This document shows, in pieces, positions 1-7,716 of a stretch of DNA of 13,096 bases; positions within the stretch are counted from its first letter, which is position 1; every line of letters begins with the position of its first letter. Origin of the DNA: Clostridia bacterium BRH_c25 (GTDB lineage Bacteria; Bacillota_A; Clostridia; Lutisporales; Lutisporaceae); contig LOES01000132.1 of NCBI GenBank assembly GCA_001515955.1, forward strand, positions 1-13,096. The letters are read 5' to 3'. The position numbers and the translations under genes were made by a program. The notes beneath the pieces are model-generated. The model had not been told where the DNA came from, did no database searches, and was given only the letters and a program-made list of their open reading frames with translations.

Positions 1-592
1 GTGCCATACCAGCCACAAGTCGAGGTCCTTTGTTTGGCGGCCCATAATTTGGTATCTGTGGCTCTTCATGCATGCTGCTTCCTATTCCATGACCAACAAA
101 ATCCCGGACTATGGAAAAACCGTTTGATTCCACATGCTTCTGTATTGCATTAGAGACATCCGACAGCCGTTTACCGGCAAGTGCATGTTCGATTCCCGCA
201 AAGAAGCTTTCTTCTGTTACCTTTAAAAGCCTTTCCCTTTCATCATCTATATGCCCTATCCCGTAGGACCTGGCTGCATCTCCATAGTAACCTTCATATA
301 CAGCCCCAATATCAATCCCTATTATGTCGCCATCCTTTAACATTGTGGAACCCGGTATGCCATGTACAACCTGTTCATTTATTGATGAACATATGCTGGC
401 AGGAAATCCATTATAACCCTTAAACGCGGGGATCCCTCCGCTTTTTTTAATATGTGCTTCTGCAATCGTATCGAGTTCCAATGTAGTAATACCAGGCCTA
501 ATCACCTCTCTCAAGAGCTCATGGGTCTCTGCAACGATTCTGCCTGCAATTCGCATCAGTTCAATTTCTCTAGGTGACTTAACGCTTATCAT
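1..592 (-). CDS. map: Methionine aminopeptidase type I (partial, C-terminus outside window)
   Basis: Removes the initiator methionine from nascent proteins in the cytosol. I translated 197 codons from the ATG at 592-590; the frame stays open to the window edge, so roughly the last fifth of a normal ~250-residue enzyme is missing. The N-terminus reads MISVKSPREIELMRIAGRIV, typical of bacterial Map. Visible pita-bread-fold residues are the substrate His in VVHGIP (about residue 78), metal ligands Asp94 (IGIDIGA) and Asp105 (YGDAAR), metal His168 (VGHGIG) and a second His in MHEEP (about 175). The two glutamate metal ligands would lie beyond position 1. The start codon overlaps the adk stop codon as ATGA, implying translational coupling. 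Identity is very secure; only the end is unseen. Confidence 0.97.
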   Translation of the reverse strand, partial: MISVKSPREIELMRIAGRIVAETHELLREVIRPGITTLELDTIAEAHIKKSGGIPAFKGYNGFPASICSSINEQVVHGIPGSTMLKDGDIIGIDIGAVYEGYYGDAARSYGIGHIDDERERLLKVTEESFFAGIEHALAGKRLSDVSNAIQKHVESNGFSIVRDFVGHGIGSSMHEEPQIPNYGPPNKGPRLVAGMA

Positions 593-1239
593 TTGAATCT
601 CTCCAATGCATTAATTATATCCTCGAATACTTTATCGGCAGATTTCTCGCCATTTACAGCTACCAGAACACCCATTTTCTTGTAATAATCTATAAGGGGA
701 AACGTCTGGTTCTTATATACATTCAAACGGTTTGCGACTGTTTCTAACTTGTCATCTTCCCTTGTATAGAGCTTTCCTCCGCACTTGTCACAGGTTCCAT
801 CCAATACAGGTCTGTAAAAGCATAAGTTATAACTCTCACCACATTTATTGCAGACTCTCCTGCTGGTCATTCTATCAATAATTGTTTTGTCAGATACCTC
901 CAGGTTCACAACTGCATCTAATTTTTTTGCTATTCCTTCAAGTTCTTTGTCTAATGCTTCCGCCTGGACTAAAGTCCTTGGGAACCCGTCAAGCAGGAAT
1001 CCTTCTTTGCAATCATCTTCAAGAAATCTGTTTTCTACTATTTTGAGAGTCAAATCATCGGGAACCAATAGGCCCTTCTCAATGTACTTTTTTGCTTCTA
1101 CACCTATTGGAGTATCTCTACTAATGTTGTCTCTGAATATATCTCCTGTGGATATGTGCGGTATACCATACTTATTTTCTATCCGGCTCGCCTGAGTGCC
1201 CTTGCCGGACCCTGGCGAACCCAACAACACTATCCTCAT
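589..1239 (-). CDS. adk: Adenylate kinase, zinc-containing LID type
   Basis: Cytosolic enzyme converting ATP + AMP to 2 ADP. From the ATG at 1239 the protein has 216 residues, the usual long-form length. The P-loop GSPGSGKGT lies at residues 7-15, the AMP-binding TGDIFR near 31-36 and DGFPRT at 84-89. The LID carries four cysteines (130, 133, 150, 153) spaced C-X2-C...C-X2-C, the structural zinc site of many Gram-positive enzymes. An in-frame start at 1287 would add 16 residues before the universally N-terminal MRIVLLG; the downstream ATG has GGAG at 1247-1250 at good spacing, so I chose it. It follows secY by 117 nt, with an inverted repeat in the gap, and overlaps map by 4 nt. Confidence 0.98.
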   Translation of the reverse strand: MRIVLLGSPGSGKGTQASRIENKYGIPHISTGDIFRDNISRDTPIGVEAKKYIEKGLLVPDDLTLKIVENRFLEDDCKEGFLLDGFPRTLVQAEALDKELEGIAKKLDAVVNLEVSDKTIIDRMTSRRVCNKCGESYNLCFYRPVLDGTCDKCGGKLYTREDDKLETVANRLNVYKNQTFPLIDYYKKMGVLVAVNGEKSADKVFEDIINALERFK

Positions 1240-1257
1240 TTCTTCTCTCCAATCTAG

Positions 1258-1304
1258 CGTTATGCGAAAATATAATATACAATCCATTCAAATTTCGCAT
1301 AACG
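1258..1304. repeat. Perfect 12-bp inverted repeat upstream of adk
   Basis: CGTTATGCGAAA at 1258-1269 is matched exactly by its reverse complement at 1293-1304, with a 23-nt AT-rich spacer that includes TATATTATATT on the minus strand. It sits just upstream of the adk ribosome binding site (1247-1250). In RNA it would be a 12-bp stem with a large loop; in DNA it could be an operator around a weak -10-like sequence. No convincing -35 at 16-18 nt was found. Function is inferred only from position. The CG dinucleotides in each arm are 7 bp apart, echoing the heptamer elements elsewhere in the window. Confidence 0.7.
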
Positions 1305-1317
1305 TTTCCTTACTTTA

Positions 1318-1343
1318 TTGAATTAGCACGCGAGTGCGTTCAA
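1318..1343 (-). other. Stem-loop in the secY-adk spacer
   Basis: TTGAA (1318-1322) and TTCAA (1339-1343) enclose GCAC (1326-1329) and GTGC (1334-1337) with a GCGA loop, giving an interrupted 9-bp hairpin 14 nt after the secY stop. There is no run of U residues after it on the minus strand, so it does not look like a complete intrinsic terminator. It may protect the 3' end or pause polymerase between the spc part and adk-map. Confidence 0.4.
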
Positions 1344-1356
1344 TATTCTATTTGTT

Positions 1357-2613
1357 CTATTTCAGGAAGCCCTGGTAATTTCTCATCACCATCTGTGCTT
1401 CAATCTGCTTTACAAAGTCCATTGCAACACCAACAACTATAAGCAATGAAGTACTTCCGAAATACACCTTTATTCCGGTGAAGTTCATAAGGAATATCGG
1501 CACTATAGCGATAACAGCAAGGAAAAATGCACCTACTAACGTTATTCTATTCAATGATTTTGCTATGAAGTCGGAAGTTGGCTTTCCAGGTCTTATTCCC
1601 GGTATGAATCCACCATACTTCTTGATATTATTGGATACTTCTATCGGGTTGAATGTGACTGCTGTGTAGAAGTATGTAAATCCAATGATAAGCAATGCGT
1701 AGAGTATCCCATGACCCCAAGTTCCCCAGTTGAAATATGTGTTGAAGAACCTGTAAGCTCCCGAATTCGGGAAGAATTGTGCGATCTGTCCCGGGAATGC
1801 TATTAGCGACATTGCGAATATAACCGGTATAACTCCGGCTTGGTTTACCTTCAGCGGAATATGGGTACTCTGTCCGCCGTACATTTTTCTACCAACAACC
1901 CTCTTTGCATACTGTACAGGTATCCTTCTCTGGCCTTCCTGTATAAGTACAACACCCATGATTATAAGTAATGCAAATACTCCAAACAGTATTATCTCTA
2001 AGAGATTAGTAGTTTTTACCTTATAGAGCTCTATAATTTTCTGAATTCCGCCAGGAAGCCTTGAAATTATACCGGCGAAAATCAGTAGAGATATACCGTT
2101 TCCGATACCCTTTTCATTGATTTGCTCACCCAGCCACATCAGAAATGCTGTCCCGGCTGTAAGTGAAAGAGCAACCAGTATTACTGATGCGGCATCTGTC
2201 CTCAAGAGATATCCCCTGAGTCCATAAGATAATGCCGAAGCCTGGATAAGTGCCAGTACAACAGTGCCATATCTTGTGAACTGAGCTATCTTCTTTCTGC
2301 CCTCTTCACCCTCTTTAGCAAGGGCTTCGAGGCTGGGAATAGCTATAGTAAGAAGCTGCATTATAATGGTTGCGTTAATATAAGGTGATATGCTCATTGC
2401 GAATATTGCGAAGTTTTCAAATGCTCCACCTGAAATAGTGTCAAAAAATCCGAGTAGACCACCGCCTTGAATAAGCTGTGACAATGCTTCGGTATCCATA
2501 CCAGGTACAGGAATGAAGCTTCCGAGTCTGAATATTGTAAGCATAGCGAGTGTGAACATCATTTTATATCTCAGATCAGGAATCTTCCAAGCATTTCTTA
2601 TTGTGTTAAACAC
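1357..2613 (-). CDS. secY: Preprotein translocase subunit SecY
   Basis: Channel subunit of the Sec translocon in the cytoplasmic membrane; with SecE, SecG and SecA or the ribosome it passes unfolded proteins. 418 residues, close to the family norm of 420-440, with about ten hydrophobic segments (near 19-38, 66-88, 115-134, 143-165, 172-188, 205-227, 259-281, 300-322, 357-378, 385-403). Hallmarks are NAWKIPDLR at the N-terminus, a glycine-rich plug near 50-63, SPYINATIIMQLL, GNGISLLIF (171-179), the cytosolic loop GIRPGKPT with the conserved Arg341, and the C-terminal QIEAQMVMRNYQGF. It starts with GTG one nucleotide after the rplO stop, with AGAGGTGA at 2620-2627 inside rplO as the ribosome binding site, so it is coupled to rplO. 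Confidence 0.99.
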   Translation of the reverse strand: MFNTIRNAWKIPDLRYKMMFTLAMLTIFRLGSFIPVPGMDTEALSQLIQGGGLLGFFDTISGGAFENFAIFAMSISPYINATIIMQLLTIAIPSLEALAKEGEEGRKKIAQFTRYGTVVLALIQASALSYGLRGYLLRTDAASVILVALSLTAGTAFLMWLGEQINEKGIGNGISLLIFAGIISRLPGGIQKIIELYKVKTTNLLEIILFGVFALLIIMGVVLIQEGQRRIPVQYAKRVVGRKMYGGQSTHIPLKVNQAGVIPVIFAMSLIAFPGQIAQFFPNSGAYRFFNTYFNWGTWGHGILYALLIIGFTYFYTAVTFNPIEVSNNIKKYGGFIPGIRPGKPTSDFIAKSLNRITLVGAFFLAVIAIVPIFLMNFTGIKVYFGSTSLLIVVGVAMDFVKQIEAQMVMRNYQGFLK

Positions 2614-2614
2614 C

Positions 2615-3055
2615 CTATATCACCTCTACCTTTCCTCCTGCTGCTGCTATTTTGTCTGCAGCTGTTTTACTGAATTTATGTGCTTGCACTGTCAAATTTT
2701 TTGTAAGGTCTCCGCTGCCTAGTATTTTAACTCCACCAAGCATTGCTTTTACCAAGCCTGCTTCTTTTAAGACCTCCGGGCTGACAACTGTTCCGCTGTC
2801 GAATCTTTCAAGGTCACTGAGGTTAACAACAGCATACTCTCTTCTGAATATATTAGTAAAACCAATCTTTGGTATTCTTCTATACAGAGGCATCTGTCCG
2901 CCTTCAAAACCAAGCCTTACTCCGCCGCCGGACCTGGAGTTCTGTCCTTTTTGGCCTTTGCCTGCGCTTTTGCCCTGACCGGAAGCTGTACCTCTGCCAA
3001 TTCTCTTCTTTGACTTGGTACTGCCTTCTGCAGGTTTAAGCTCGTGTAATTTCAT
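2615..3055 (-). CDS. rplO: 50S ribosomal protein L15
   Basis: Late-assembly large-subunit protein whose extended basic N-terminal tail threads into 23S rRNA. 146 residues, the normal length. The tail is visible as a Gly/Lys/Ser-rich segment (about residues 20-45), followed by the family signature [18 protein letters not shown] (49-66). The C-terminal globular part ends in AAGGKVEVI. The start ATG has a GGAGGTG site upstream and lies 16 nt after rpmD. Its last codons contain the ribosome binding site of secY. Confidence 0.99.
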   Translation of the reverse strand: MKLHELKPAEGSTKSKKRIGRGTASGQGKSAGKGQKGQNSRSGGGVRLGFEGGQMPLYRRIPKIGFTNIFRREYAVVNLSDLERFDSGTVVSPEVLKEAGLVKAMLGGVKILGSGDLTKNLTVQAHKFSKTAADKIAAAGGKVEVI

Positions 3056-3071
3056 ATTTACACCTCCTTGA

Positions 3072-3251
3072 TTACATTTCCTTTACTTCAACCAAATGTA
3101 TAACCTTCTGGATCATACCTCTTATCTGAGGTGTGTCATTGTGTTCAACTTCACTGTTAATTTTCTTGAGCCCCAGAGCTATTACTGTTTTTACCTGGTC
3201 CTCTTTCCTGCCTATTACACTTTTTACCAATTTAACTTTTAGTTTAGCCAA
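3072..3251 (-). CDS. rpmD: 50S ribosomal protein L30
   Basis: A 59-residue reading frame, [20 protein letters not shown] at the N-terminus and [17 protein letters not shown] at the end, filling the gap between rpsE and rplO exactly where L30 sits in spc operons. The family pattern is clear: a basic first strand, the S-x-I-G-R motif (11-15), a helix with V-x-A-L-G-L-x-K-I, then the T-P-Q-I-R-G-M-I segment (40-47) before the last strand. The start codon is TTG, with GGAGGG about 7 nt upstream overlapping the end of rpsE (12-nt gap). L30 binds 23S rRNA on the 50S surface. The zinc-free ~60-aa bacterial form is present. Confidence 0.97.
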   Translation of the reverse strand: MAKLKVKLVKSVIGRKEDQVKTVIALGLKKINSEVEHNDTPQIRGMIQKVIHLVEVKEM

Positions 3252-3263
3252 GGTTCGTCCCTC

Positions 3264-3764
3264 CTAGCCTAATATCTCTTCTACAGTTTTACCTCTAAGC
3301 TTTGCTACATCTTCCACTGTCTTCAATGAAGCCAGCCCCTTTATAGTAGCATTTACCATGTTTCTTGGATTATTTGATCTCAAGGATTTTGTTCTTATAT
3401 CCTTTATGCCAGCCAGTTCAAGAACTGCACGGGCAGGACCTCCTGCTATAACACCAGTACCTTCTTTTGCAGGCATCAGAAGCACTTTACCTGCTCCGGA
3501 CACACCTATAACTTCATGAGGTATTGAAGTTCCAACTATAGATACCTTTACAAGGTTCTTCTTTGCATCTTCGATACCTTTTCTGATTGCTTCAGGTATT
3601 TCTACTGATTTTCCGGTGCCAACTCCAACATAGCCATTCAAGTCTCCAACAACTACTATGGCGCTGAATCTGAAGTTTCTACCACCTTTAACAACCTTGG
3701 CAACTCTGTTTATAGCAACAACCTTTTCCTTAAGGTCAAGTTTACTTGCATCTATTGGCTGCAT
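3264..3764 (-). CDS. rpsE: 30S ribosomal protein S5
   Basis: Small-subunit protein near the decoding and mRNA-entry region, involved in accuracy and helicase activity at the entry tunnel. 166 residues, normal length. The N-terminal double-stranded-RNA-binding-like domain holds [12 protein letters not shown] (about 24-35), the loop associated with spectinomycin resistance in other bacteria, unaltered here. The C-terminal S5 domain carries VPH-like [30 protein letters not shown] (within about 99-120) and RSNNPRNMV (129-137). It lies 18 nt after rplR and has GGGAGGG upstream of its ATG. Confidence 0.99.
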   Translation of the reverse strand: MQPIDASKLDLKEKVVAINRVAKVVKGGRNFRFSAIVVVGDLNGYVGVGTGKSVEIPEAIRKGIEDAKKNLVKVSIVGTSIPHEVIGVSGAGKVLLMPAKEGTGVIAGGPARAVLELAGIKDIRTKSLRSNNPRNMVNATIKGLASLKTVEDVAKLRGKTVEEILG

Positions 3765-3782
3765 TTATTTCCCTCCCTTATC

Positions 3783-4151
3783 CTAGAATTCCAATCCAGC
3801 TTCTCTAGCTGCATCAGCCAGCTCCTTGACTCTACCATGATATATATATCCGCCTCTGTCGAAAACAACCTGCTTTATACCAGCTTCAATGGCTTTCTTG
3901 GCTACTAATGTGCCAACCTCTTTCGCTGCTCCCTTGTTTCCGCCGTGACCTGGATTATCCTTTAACTCTTTATCCAGAGTTGAGGCTGATACTAAAGTAA
4001 CACCCTTTACATCATCAATTAGCTGTGCATATATATTGTTAAGACTTCTATAGACATTCAATCTTGGTCTTTCTGTTGTCCCTACAAGCTTCTTTCTCAT
4101 TCTCAAATGTCTTTTCAGCCTTGTGCTGTTCTTACTGGCTTTAGTTATCAC
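3783..4151 (-). CDS. rplR: 50S ribosomal protein L18
   Basis: 5S rRNA-binding protein of the central protuberance, acting with L5. 122 residues, typical of the bacterial form. The basic N-terminal tail ([15 protein letters not shown]) is followed by the signature [20 protein letters not shown], and the C-terminal half has [19 protein letters not shown] and the conserved [20 protein letters not shown]. The start codon is GTG, supported by AGGGGTGA upstream and by alignment with the usual M-I-x-K start. It lies 21 nt after rplF. Confidence 0.98.
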   Translation of the reverse strand: MITKASKNSTRLKRHLRMRKKLVGTTERPRLNVYRSLNNIYAQLIDDVKGVTLVSASTLDKELKDNPGHGGNKGAAKEVGTLVAKKAIEAGIKQVVFDRGGYIYHGRVKELADAAREAGLEF

Positions 4152-4172
4152 CCTGTGTCACCCCTTTGTTAT

Positions 4173-4715
4173 TTATTTCTTACCTGTTTTACCTTCTTTT
4201 CGTCTGATTATTTCATCAGAGTACTTGATACCTTTTCCTAGATATGGTTCAGGTTTTCTGACCGCTCTGATGTTAGCCGCATGTATCCCAACCAATTCTT
4301 TGTTTGAGCCCTTTACAACTATCCTGTTTGGAGCCGGAACTTCGGTTGTTATTCCTTCCGGATCATCCATTTCAACCGGGTGCGAGTAGCCCATTGTAAG
4401 TGTAAGCTTCTTGCCGGCCTTTGCTGCTCTGTAACCAACACCGTTTATTTCAAGTGTTCTTTCGAATCCTTTTGAAACACCTTCAACCATGTTGTTTACA
4501 AGAGCTCTTGTAAGCCCGTGCAATGCTCTGTGCATTTTCTGATCAGTTGGTCTTGTAACTATTACCTTGCCGTCTTCTATCGCTATATTAATATCTTCAT
4601 TCATCTTCTTGACAAGCTGACCCATCGGTCCCTTAACTGAAACCGTATTGTCATCAGCTATCTTTACCTCAACTCCCTGGGGAATTGCTATAGGTAATTT
4701 TCCTATACGTGACAT
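4173..4715 (-). CDS. rplF: 50S ribosomal protein L6
   Basis: Large-subunit protein near the factor-binding site and sarcin-ricin loop. 180 residues, normal. It has the two-repeat L6 architecture: the N-terminal repeat begins [17 protein letters not shown] and includes VKGPMGQL; the second has the hallmark NGVGYRA (about 91-97), GYSHPVEM and the C-terminal [13 protein letters not shown] (about 153-165). A GAGGAGGTG site precedes the ATG. It is 27 nt downstream of rpsH. Confidence 0.99.
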   Translation of the reverse strand: MSRIGKLPIAIPQGVEVKIADDNTVSVKGPMGQLVKKMNEDINIAIEDGKVIVTRPTDQKMHRALHGLTRALVNNMVEGVSKGFERTLEINGVGYRAAKAGKKLTLTMGYSHPVEMDDPEGITTEVPAPNRIVVKGSNKELVGIHAANIRAVRKPEPYLGKGIKYSDEIIRRKEGKTGKK

Positions 4716-4742
4716 GCTTGCACCTCCTCTATACGTAAGATT

Positions 4743-5141
4743 TTACCAAACGTAGCAAAGCACTTCTCCGCCAACGCCCTGGAGTCTCGCACTCTTGTCT
4801 GTCATTATTCCCTTGGATGTTGAAATGATTGCTATGCCTAGTCCTCCAAGTACCTTTGGTATATCTTCATTCTTTGCATATACTTTAAGCCCTGGTTTGC
4901 TTATCCTCTTCAAACCTGTTATAACTTTCTGCTTGTTTGATCCATACTTAAGACCTATTTTGATTAAACTCGTGTTTCCGTCATCGATTATCTCATAACC
5001 CTTTATATATCCTTCATCAAGCAGGATCTGTGTAATAGCCTTCTTCATATTCGAAGTAGGTACGTCAACCGTATCGTGCTTAACTGTATTGGCATTTCTG
5101 ATTCTGGTTAGCATATCAGCAATTGGATCAGTTGTAACCAT
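4743..5141 (-). CDS. rpsH: 30S ribosomal protein S8
   Basis: Primary 16S rRNA-binding protein of the central domain, and in E. coli the autogenous repressor of the spc operon. 132 residues, normal. The N-terminus [17 protein letters not shown] is diagnostic, as are [13 protein letters not shown] (about 107-119) and the terminal GGEVLCYVW that contacts helix 21. A GGGAGG site precedes the ATG. It is separated from rpsN by an unusually long, hairpin-rich 137-nt spacer, in a cluster where gaps are mostly under 30 nt, which could be a site for regulation. Confidence 0.99.
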   Translation of the reverse strand: MVTTDPIADMLTRIRNANTVKHDTVDVPTSNMKKAITQILLDEGYIKGYEIIDDGNTSLIKIGLKYGSNKQKVITGLKRISKPGLKVYAKNEDIPKVLGGLGIAIISTSKGIMTDKSARLQGVGGEVLCYVW

Positions 5142-5278
5142 TAATCTTAACCTCCCTTATACCGTAATTCATGGACATTCCGCATCCTTCAGTCCATTCA
5201 GTGCTCTGCACTTTAGGTAATTTCTGAAACTCTGTTTATGTTTACTTGATGACCTTAACGGACATCAACTATATCATC
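5142..5278 (-). promoter_or_regulatory. Hairpin-rich spacer between rpsN and rpsH (candidate regulatory RNA)
   Basis: 137 nt without a reading frame. Three inverted repeats are visible: 5246-5268 (TTGATG/CATCAA extended by CC/GG across one mismatch, loop of 5), 5200-5212 (AGTGC/GCACT, loop of 3) and 5171-5197 (ATGGAC/GTCCAT, 15-nt loop). The first starts about 10 nt after the rpsN stop. None is followed by U residues on the minus strand, so they are not intrinsic terminators. S8 is a known autoregulator in E. coli, there acting near rplE; whether this spacer binds S8 or marks an RNA-processing point is inference. Confidence 0.45.
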
Positions 5279-5464
5279 TTACCAGCTTGCTTTCCTAACA
5301 CCTGGTATTTGACCTTTATACGCTAACTCCCTGAAGCAAATACGGCAGATACCATACTTTCTCAGAACAGAATGTGGTCTTCCGCATAACTTGCATCTGG
5401 TATATGCTCTGGTCTTATACTTTGGTGCTGCTTGCTGCTTTAATACCATTGACTTCTTAGCCAC
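5279..5464 (-). CDS. rpsN: 30S ribosomal protein S14, zinc-binding (C+) type
   Basis: Small-subunit head protein, about 61 residues, the short Cys4 form (often called type Z or rpsZ/rpsN1). The zinc ribbon is visible as C24-X2-C27 and C40-X2-C43 around [11 protein letters not shown]; the C-terminus IPGVRKASW is invariant. The start is GTG, with AAGGAGG at good distance, giving the expected short N-terminal M-A-K-K-S. It sits between rplE and rpsH as in other Bacillota. Because this form needs zinc, such genomes sometimes keep a Cys-free paralogue elsewhere; none is in this window. Confidence 0.99.
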   Translation of the reverse strand: MAKKSMVLKQQAAPKYKTRAYTRCKLCGRPHSVLRKYGICRICFRELAYKGQIPGVRKASW

Positions 5465-5494
5465 AATTTTACCTCCTTCGCGCAGTATTTGCTG

Positions 5495-6034
5495 CTAGCT
5501 TGCATAAGGCATTCCGAGGAGTCTCAAGAGTTCTCTTGCTTCCTCGTCAGTCTCGGCTGTGGTTACGAATATAATATCCATACCCCTGATTTTATCAACT
5601 TTATCATATTCTATTTCAGGGAATATAAGTTGTTCTTTTATACCAAGCGAGTAATTTCCTCTACCGTCAAATGCTTTAGCGGATACCCCTCTAAAGTCTC
5701 TGACTCTTGGAAGAGCTACATTGAATAACTTGTCAAGGAATTCATACATCTGCTTGCCGCGAAGTGTAACCTTCGCTCCGATTGACATTCCCTGTCTGAC
5801 CTTAAATGCTGCTACTGACTTTCTTGCCTTTGTAACAACCGGCTTCTGGCCTGTTATTGTTCCAAGCTCTGATACTGCGGCATCAAGGCCTTTGGCATTG
5901 TCCTTAGTATCTCCCAAACCCATATTAATTACTACCTTCTCAAGTTTTGGTATCTGCATAACACTCTTATATTGAAACTTCTGCATCATTGCAGGAGCAA
6001 CTTCATTCAAGTATTTCTCTTTTAGTCTGGCCAT
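5495..6034 (-). CDS. rplE: 50S ribosomal protein L5
   Basis: Central-protuberance protein that binds 5S rRNA and contacts the P-site tRNA elbow and S13. 179 residues, normal. The N-terminus [20 protein letters not shown], the signature [16 protein letters not shown] (about 33-48), [20 protein letters not shown] (61-80), and [20 protein letters not shown] (about 108-127) with [15 protein letters not shown] are all intact. GGGAGG lies upstream of the ATG. It is 23 nt after rplX and 30 nt before rpsN. Confidence 0.99.
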   Translation of the reverse strand: MARLKEKYLNEVAPAMMQKFQYKSVMQIPKLEKVVINMGLGDTKDNAKGLDAAVSELGTITGQKPVVTKARKSVAAFKVRQGMSIGAKVTLRGKQMYEFLDKLFNVALPRVRDFRGVSAKAFDGRGNYSLGIKEQLIFPEIEYDKVDKIRGMDIIFVTTAETDEEARELLRLLGMPYAS

Positions 6035-6057
6035 TTCTTTCTACCTCCCTTCAGAGA

Positions 6058-6396
6058 TTATTTATCTAATACTTCGCCACAGCTCTTACAGTATCTAACC
6101 TTTGACTTATCATCCAGTATTTTGTGTCCTAACCTTACGCCCTTTTTGCATTTGTCGCACCATAGCATAACCTTTGAACTGAATACTGCTGACTCCTGGT
6201 GTATTATACCGCCCTGCTGCATGTCTTTGCCGGGTTTCTTGTGCTTCTTGCTCATGTTGACTCCTTCAACAATCACCTTATCTTCCTGTGGTAAAGCTGC
6301 AAGCACTTTTGCCTTTTTGCCTTTATCCTTGCCGGAGACTACTACAACTGTATCTCCCTTTTTAACATGTAATTTTTTAACTTCTGCATTTGCCAT
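6058..6396 (-). CDS. rplX: 50S ribosomal protein L24 with a Cys4 zinc ribbon
   Basis: Early assembly initiator of the 50S subunit, located near the tunnel exit. 112 residues. The KOW motif is at the N-terminus (KKGDTVVVVSGKDKGKKAKV, about 12-31), followed by VEGVNMSKKHKKP (43-55) and the QGGIIHQESAVFSSKVM segment. The C-terminal third carries C80-X2-C83 and C103-X2-C106, a probable zinc ribbon found in C+ versions of L24 and absent from others such as that of B. subtilis. The start ATG has GGGAGGTG upstream, directly abutting the rplN stop, so the two are coupled. Confidence 0.98.
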   Translation of the reverse strand: MANAEVKKLHVKKGDTVVVVSGKDKGKKAKVLAALPQEDKVIVEGVNMSKKHKKPGKDMQQGGIIHQESAVFSSKVMLWCDKCKKGVRLGHKILDDKSKVRYCKSCGEVLDK

Positions 6397-6410
6397 TCAA
6401 TACACCTCCC

Positions 6411-6779
6411 TTAAAGCACTTCAGGTGCGAGGGAAATTATTTTCATAAAATCCTTTTCACGAAGTTCTCTCGCAACAGGCCCGAATATACGGGTTCCTTT
6501 TGGTTGCTTATCGTCCTTTATGATTACTGCTGCATTATCATCAAATCTTATATAACTTCCGTCAGGGCGTCTCTTACCCTTTACAGACCTAACAATAACG
6601 GCCTTAACGACTTCTCCCTTTTTAACAACACCGCCTGGTGTTGCGTCTTTAACAGAAGCAACTATTACATCTCCAATGTTTCCATACTTTCTTGTGGAAC
6701 CGCCCATTACACGTATACACAGGAGCTCCTTCGCTCCGGAATTATCTGCTACATTTAAACGTGTTTCCTGCTGAATCAT
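6411..6779 (-). CDS. rplN: 50S ribosomal protein L14
   Basis: Highly conserved beta-barrel protein at the subunit interface (bridges with 16S h14 and L19). Exactly 122 residues, the invariant family length. Visible motifs: [45 protein letters not shown] (within 26-50), [20 protein letters not shown] and the C-terminal [20 protein letters not shown] (96-114). AGGAGGG precedes its ATG, 23 nt after rpsQ. Classical first gene of the spc operon; no promoter-like sequence was convincing in the short gap, so read-through from S10 is likely. Confidence 0.99.
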   Translation of the reverse strand: MIQQETRLNVADNSGAKELLCIRVMGGSTRKYGNIGDVIVASVKDATPGGVVKKGEVVKAVIVRSVKGKRRPDGSYIRFDDNAAVIIKDDKQPKGTRIFGPVARELREKDFMKIISLAPEVL

Positions 6780-6802
6780 TCAAAACCCTCCTTTCGGAAT
6801 TT

Positions 6803-7057
6803 TTACTTAGCTTTTTCAATTATTTCAACAAGTCTCCATCTTTTATCCTTGCTCAAAGGCCTTGTTTCCATAATTTCTACCTTATCGCCTATTTTGCACT
6901 CATTATTTTCATCATGTGCCTTGAATCTTGTTGTTCTCTTTATTGATTTGCCGTAAAGCGGATGACGAACCAGCGTCTCAATAGCTACAACTATCGTTTT
7001 ATCCATCTTGTCGCTTACAACCTTACCTATTCTGGTCTTTCTATTATTTCTATCCAA
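6803..7057 (-). CDS. rpsQ: 30S ribosomal protein S17
   Basis: Early-binding 16S rRNA 5'-domain protein with an OB fold. 84 residues, normal. It has the signature [20 protein letters not shown] (about 6-25), then [22 protein letters not shown] and the C-terminal [21 protein letters not shown]. The start codon is TTG at 7057-7055, with AGGAGG 8 nt upstream; there is no ATG in a suitable place, and the TTG gives the family-typical N-terminus. It lies 19 nt after rpmC. Confidence 0.98.
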   Translation of the reverse strand: MDRNNRKTRIGKVVSDKMDKTIVVAIETLVRHPLYGKSIKRTTRFKAHDENNECKIGDKVEIMETRPLSKDKRWRLVEIIEKAK

Positions 7058-7076
7058 AGTCTAAACCTCCTTCTTC

Positions 7077-7283
7077 CTACTTTGCCTGTGCGGACTTAAG
7101 TTCATTTTCTCTAAGGATGGTTTTTATTCTAGCAATAGATTTCTTTACATCTCTAACCCTGAGCGGGTTTTCAAGCTGTCCTGTAGCCATCTGAAATCTA
7201 AGATTAAAAAGCTCTCCTTTTAACTCAATAAGCTTCTGCTCCAACTCATTAACAGACAAATCGCGAACTTTGTTAGCTTTCAT
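7077..7283 (-). CDS. rpmC: 50S ribosomal protein L29
   Basis: Small two-helix protein at the tunnel exit, next to L23 and part of the SRP and trigger factor docking area. I place the start at the ATG at 7283, giving 68 residues beginning [18 protein letters not shown], the standard family start; upstream in-frame TTG, GTG and ATG codons (7295-7287) have poorer spacing, and GGTGAT just upstream serves as ribosome binding site. The coiled-coil-like hairpin is clear: [19 protein letters not shown], the turn [10 protein letters not shown], then a basic second helix. Its start overlaps the rplP end by 11 nt, implying coupling. Confidence 0.97.
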   Translation of the reverse strand: MKANKVRDLSVNELEQKLIELKGELFNLRFQMATGQLENPLRVRDVKKSIARIKTILRENELKSAQAK

Positions 7284-7716
7284 TTGCATCACCAACCATT
7301 TCCTCAGTTTGCTGGCGGGTTACAAACTTACACCTGACAGGAAGCTTGTGCACTGCGAGTCTAAGAGCTTCTCTAGCTACTTCTTCCTCAACACCCGCTA
7401 TTTCAAATAATACTCTGCCCGGCTTTACAACAGCTACCCAGTATTCAGGAGCACCTTTACCGGAACCCATACGGGTTTCAGCTGGCTTCTGAGTTACCGG
7501 CTTATCCGGGAATATCTTTATCCAGATCTTACCGCCTCTTTTTGTATATCTTGTCATTGCCTGCCTGGCTGCTTCAATCTGGTTGCTTGTAATCCAACCT
7601 GGTTCTGTAGCCTGAAGTCCGAATTCACCATAAGCTATAACGTTGCCTCTTGTTGCTTTGCCCCTCATGTTGCCTCTCATCTGCTTACGGTGCTTAACTC
7701 TTTTTGGCATTAACAT
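7273..7716 (-). CDS. rplP: 50S ribosomal protein L16
   Basis: Late-assembly protein that organises the A-site tRNA region of the 50S. 147 residues, at the upper end of the family's usual range. Motifs: [35 protein letters not shown] (about 23-42), [34 protein letters not shown], and the signature [20 protein letters not shown]. The ATG at 7716 overlaps the rpsC stop as TAATG and has GGAGG at proper distance; an alternative ATG two codons later (7710) is possible but less well spaced. It also overlaps rpmC by 11 nt. Confidence 0.99.
   Translation of the reverse strand: MLMPKRVKHRKQMRGNMRGKATRGNVIAYGEFGLQATEPGWITSNQIEAARQAMTRYTKRGGKIWIKIFPDKPVTQKPAETRMGSGKGAPEYWVAVVKPGRVLFEIAGVEEEVAREALRLAVHKLPVRCKFVTRQQTEEMVGDANES

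Noticed and set aside
24..592. Possibility that the region after adk is non-coding
   Set aside because: Translation of the minus strand gives a continuous Map protein with its metal-binding residues; it simply has no stop inside the window.
1240..1287. Upstream in-frame start for adk (16 extra residues)
   Set aside because: The extension runs across the ribosome binding site and part of the inverted repeat; the P-loop normally begins at residue 7 of the protein, as with the ATG at 1239.
5244..5267. Seven-codon ORF (M-S-V-K-V-I-K) in the rpsN-rpsH spacer as a leader peptide
   Set aside because: There is no ribosome binding site before its ATG and it coincides with the hairpin, so chance is the simpler reading.
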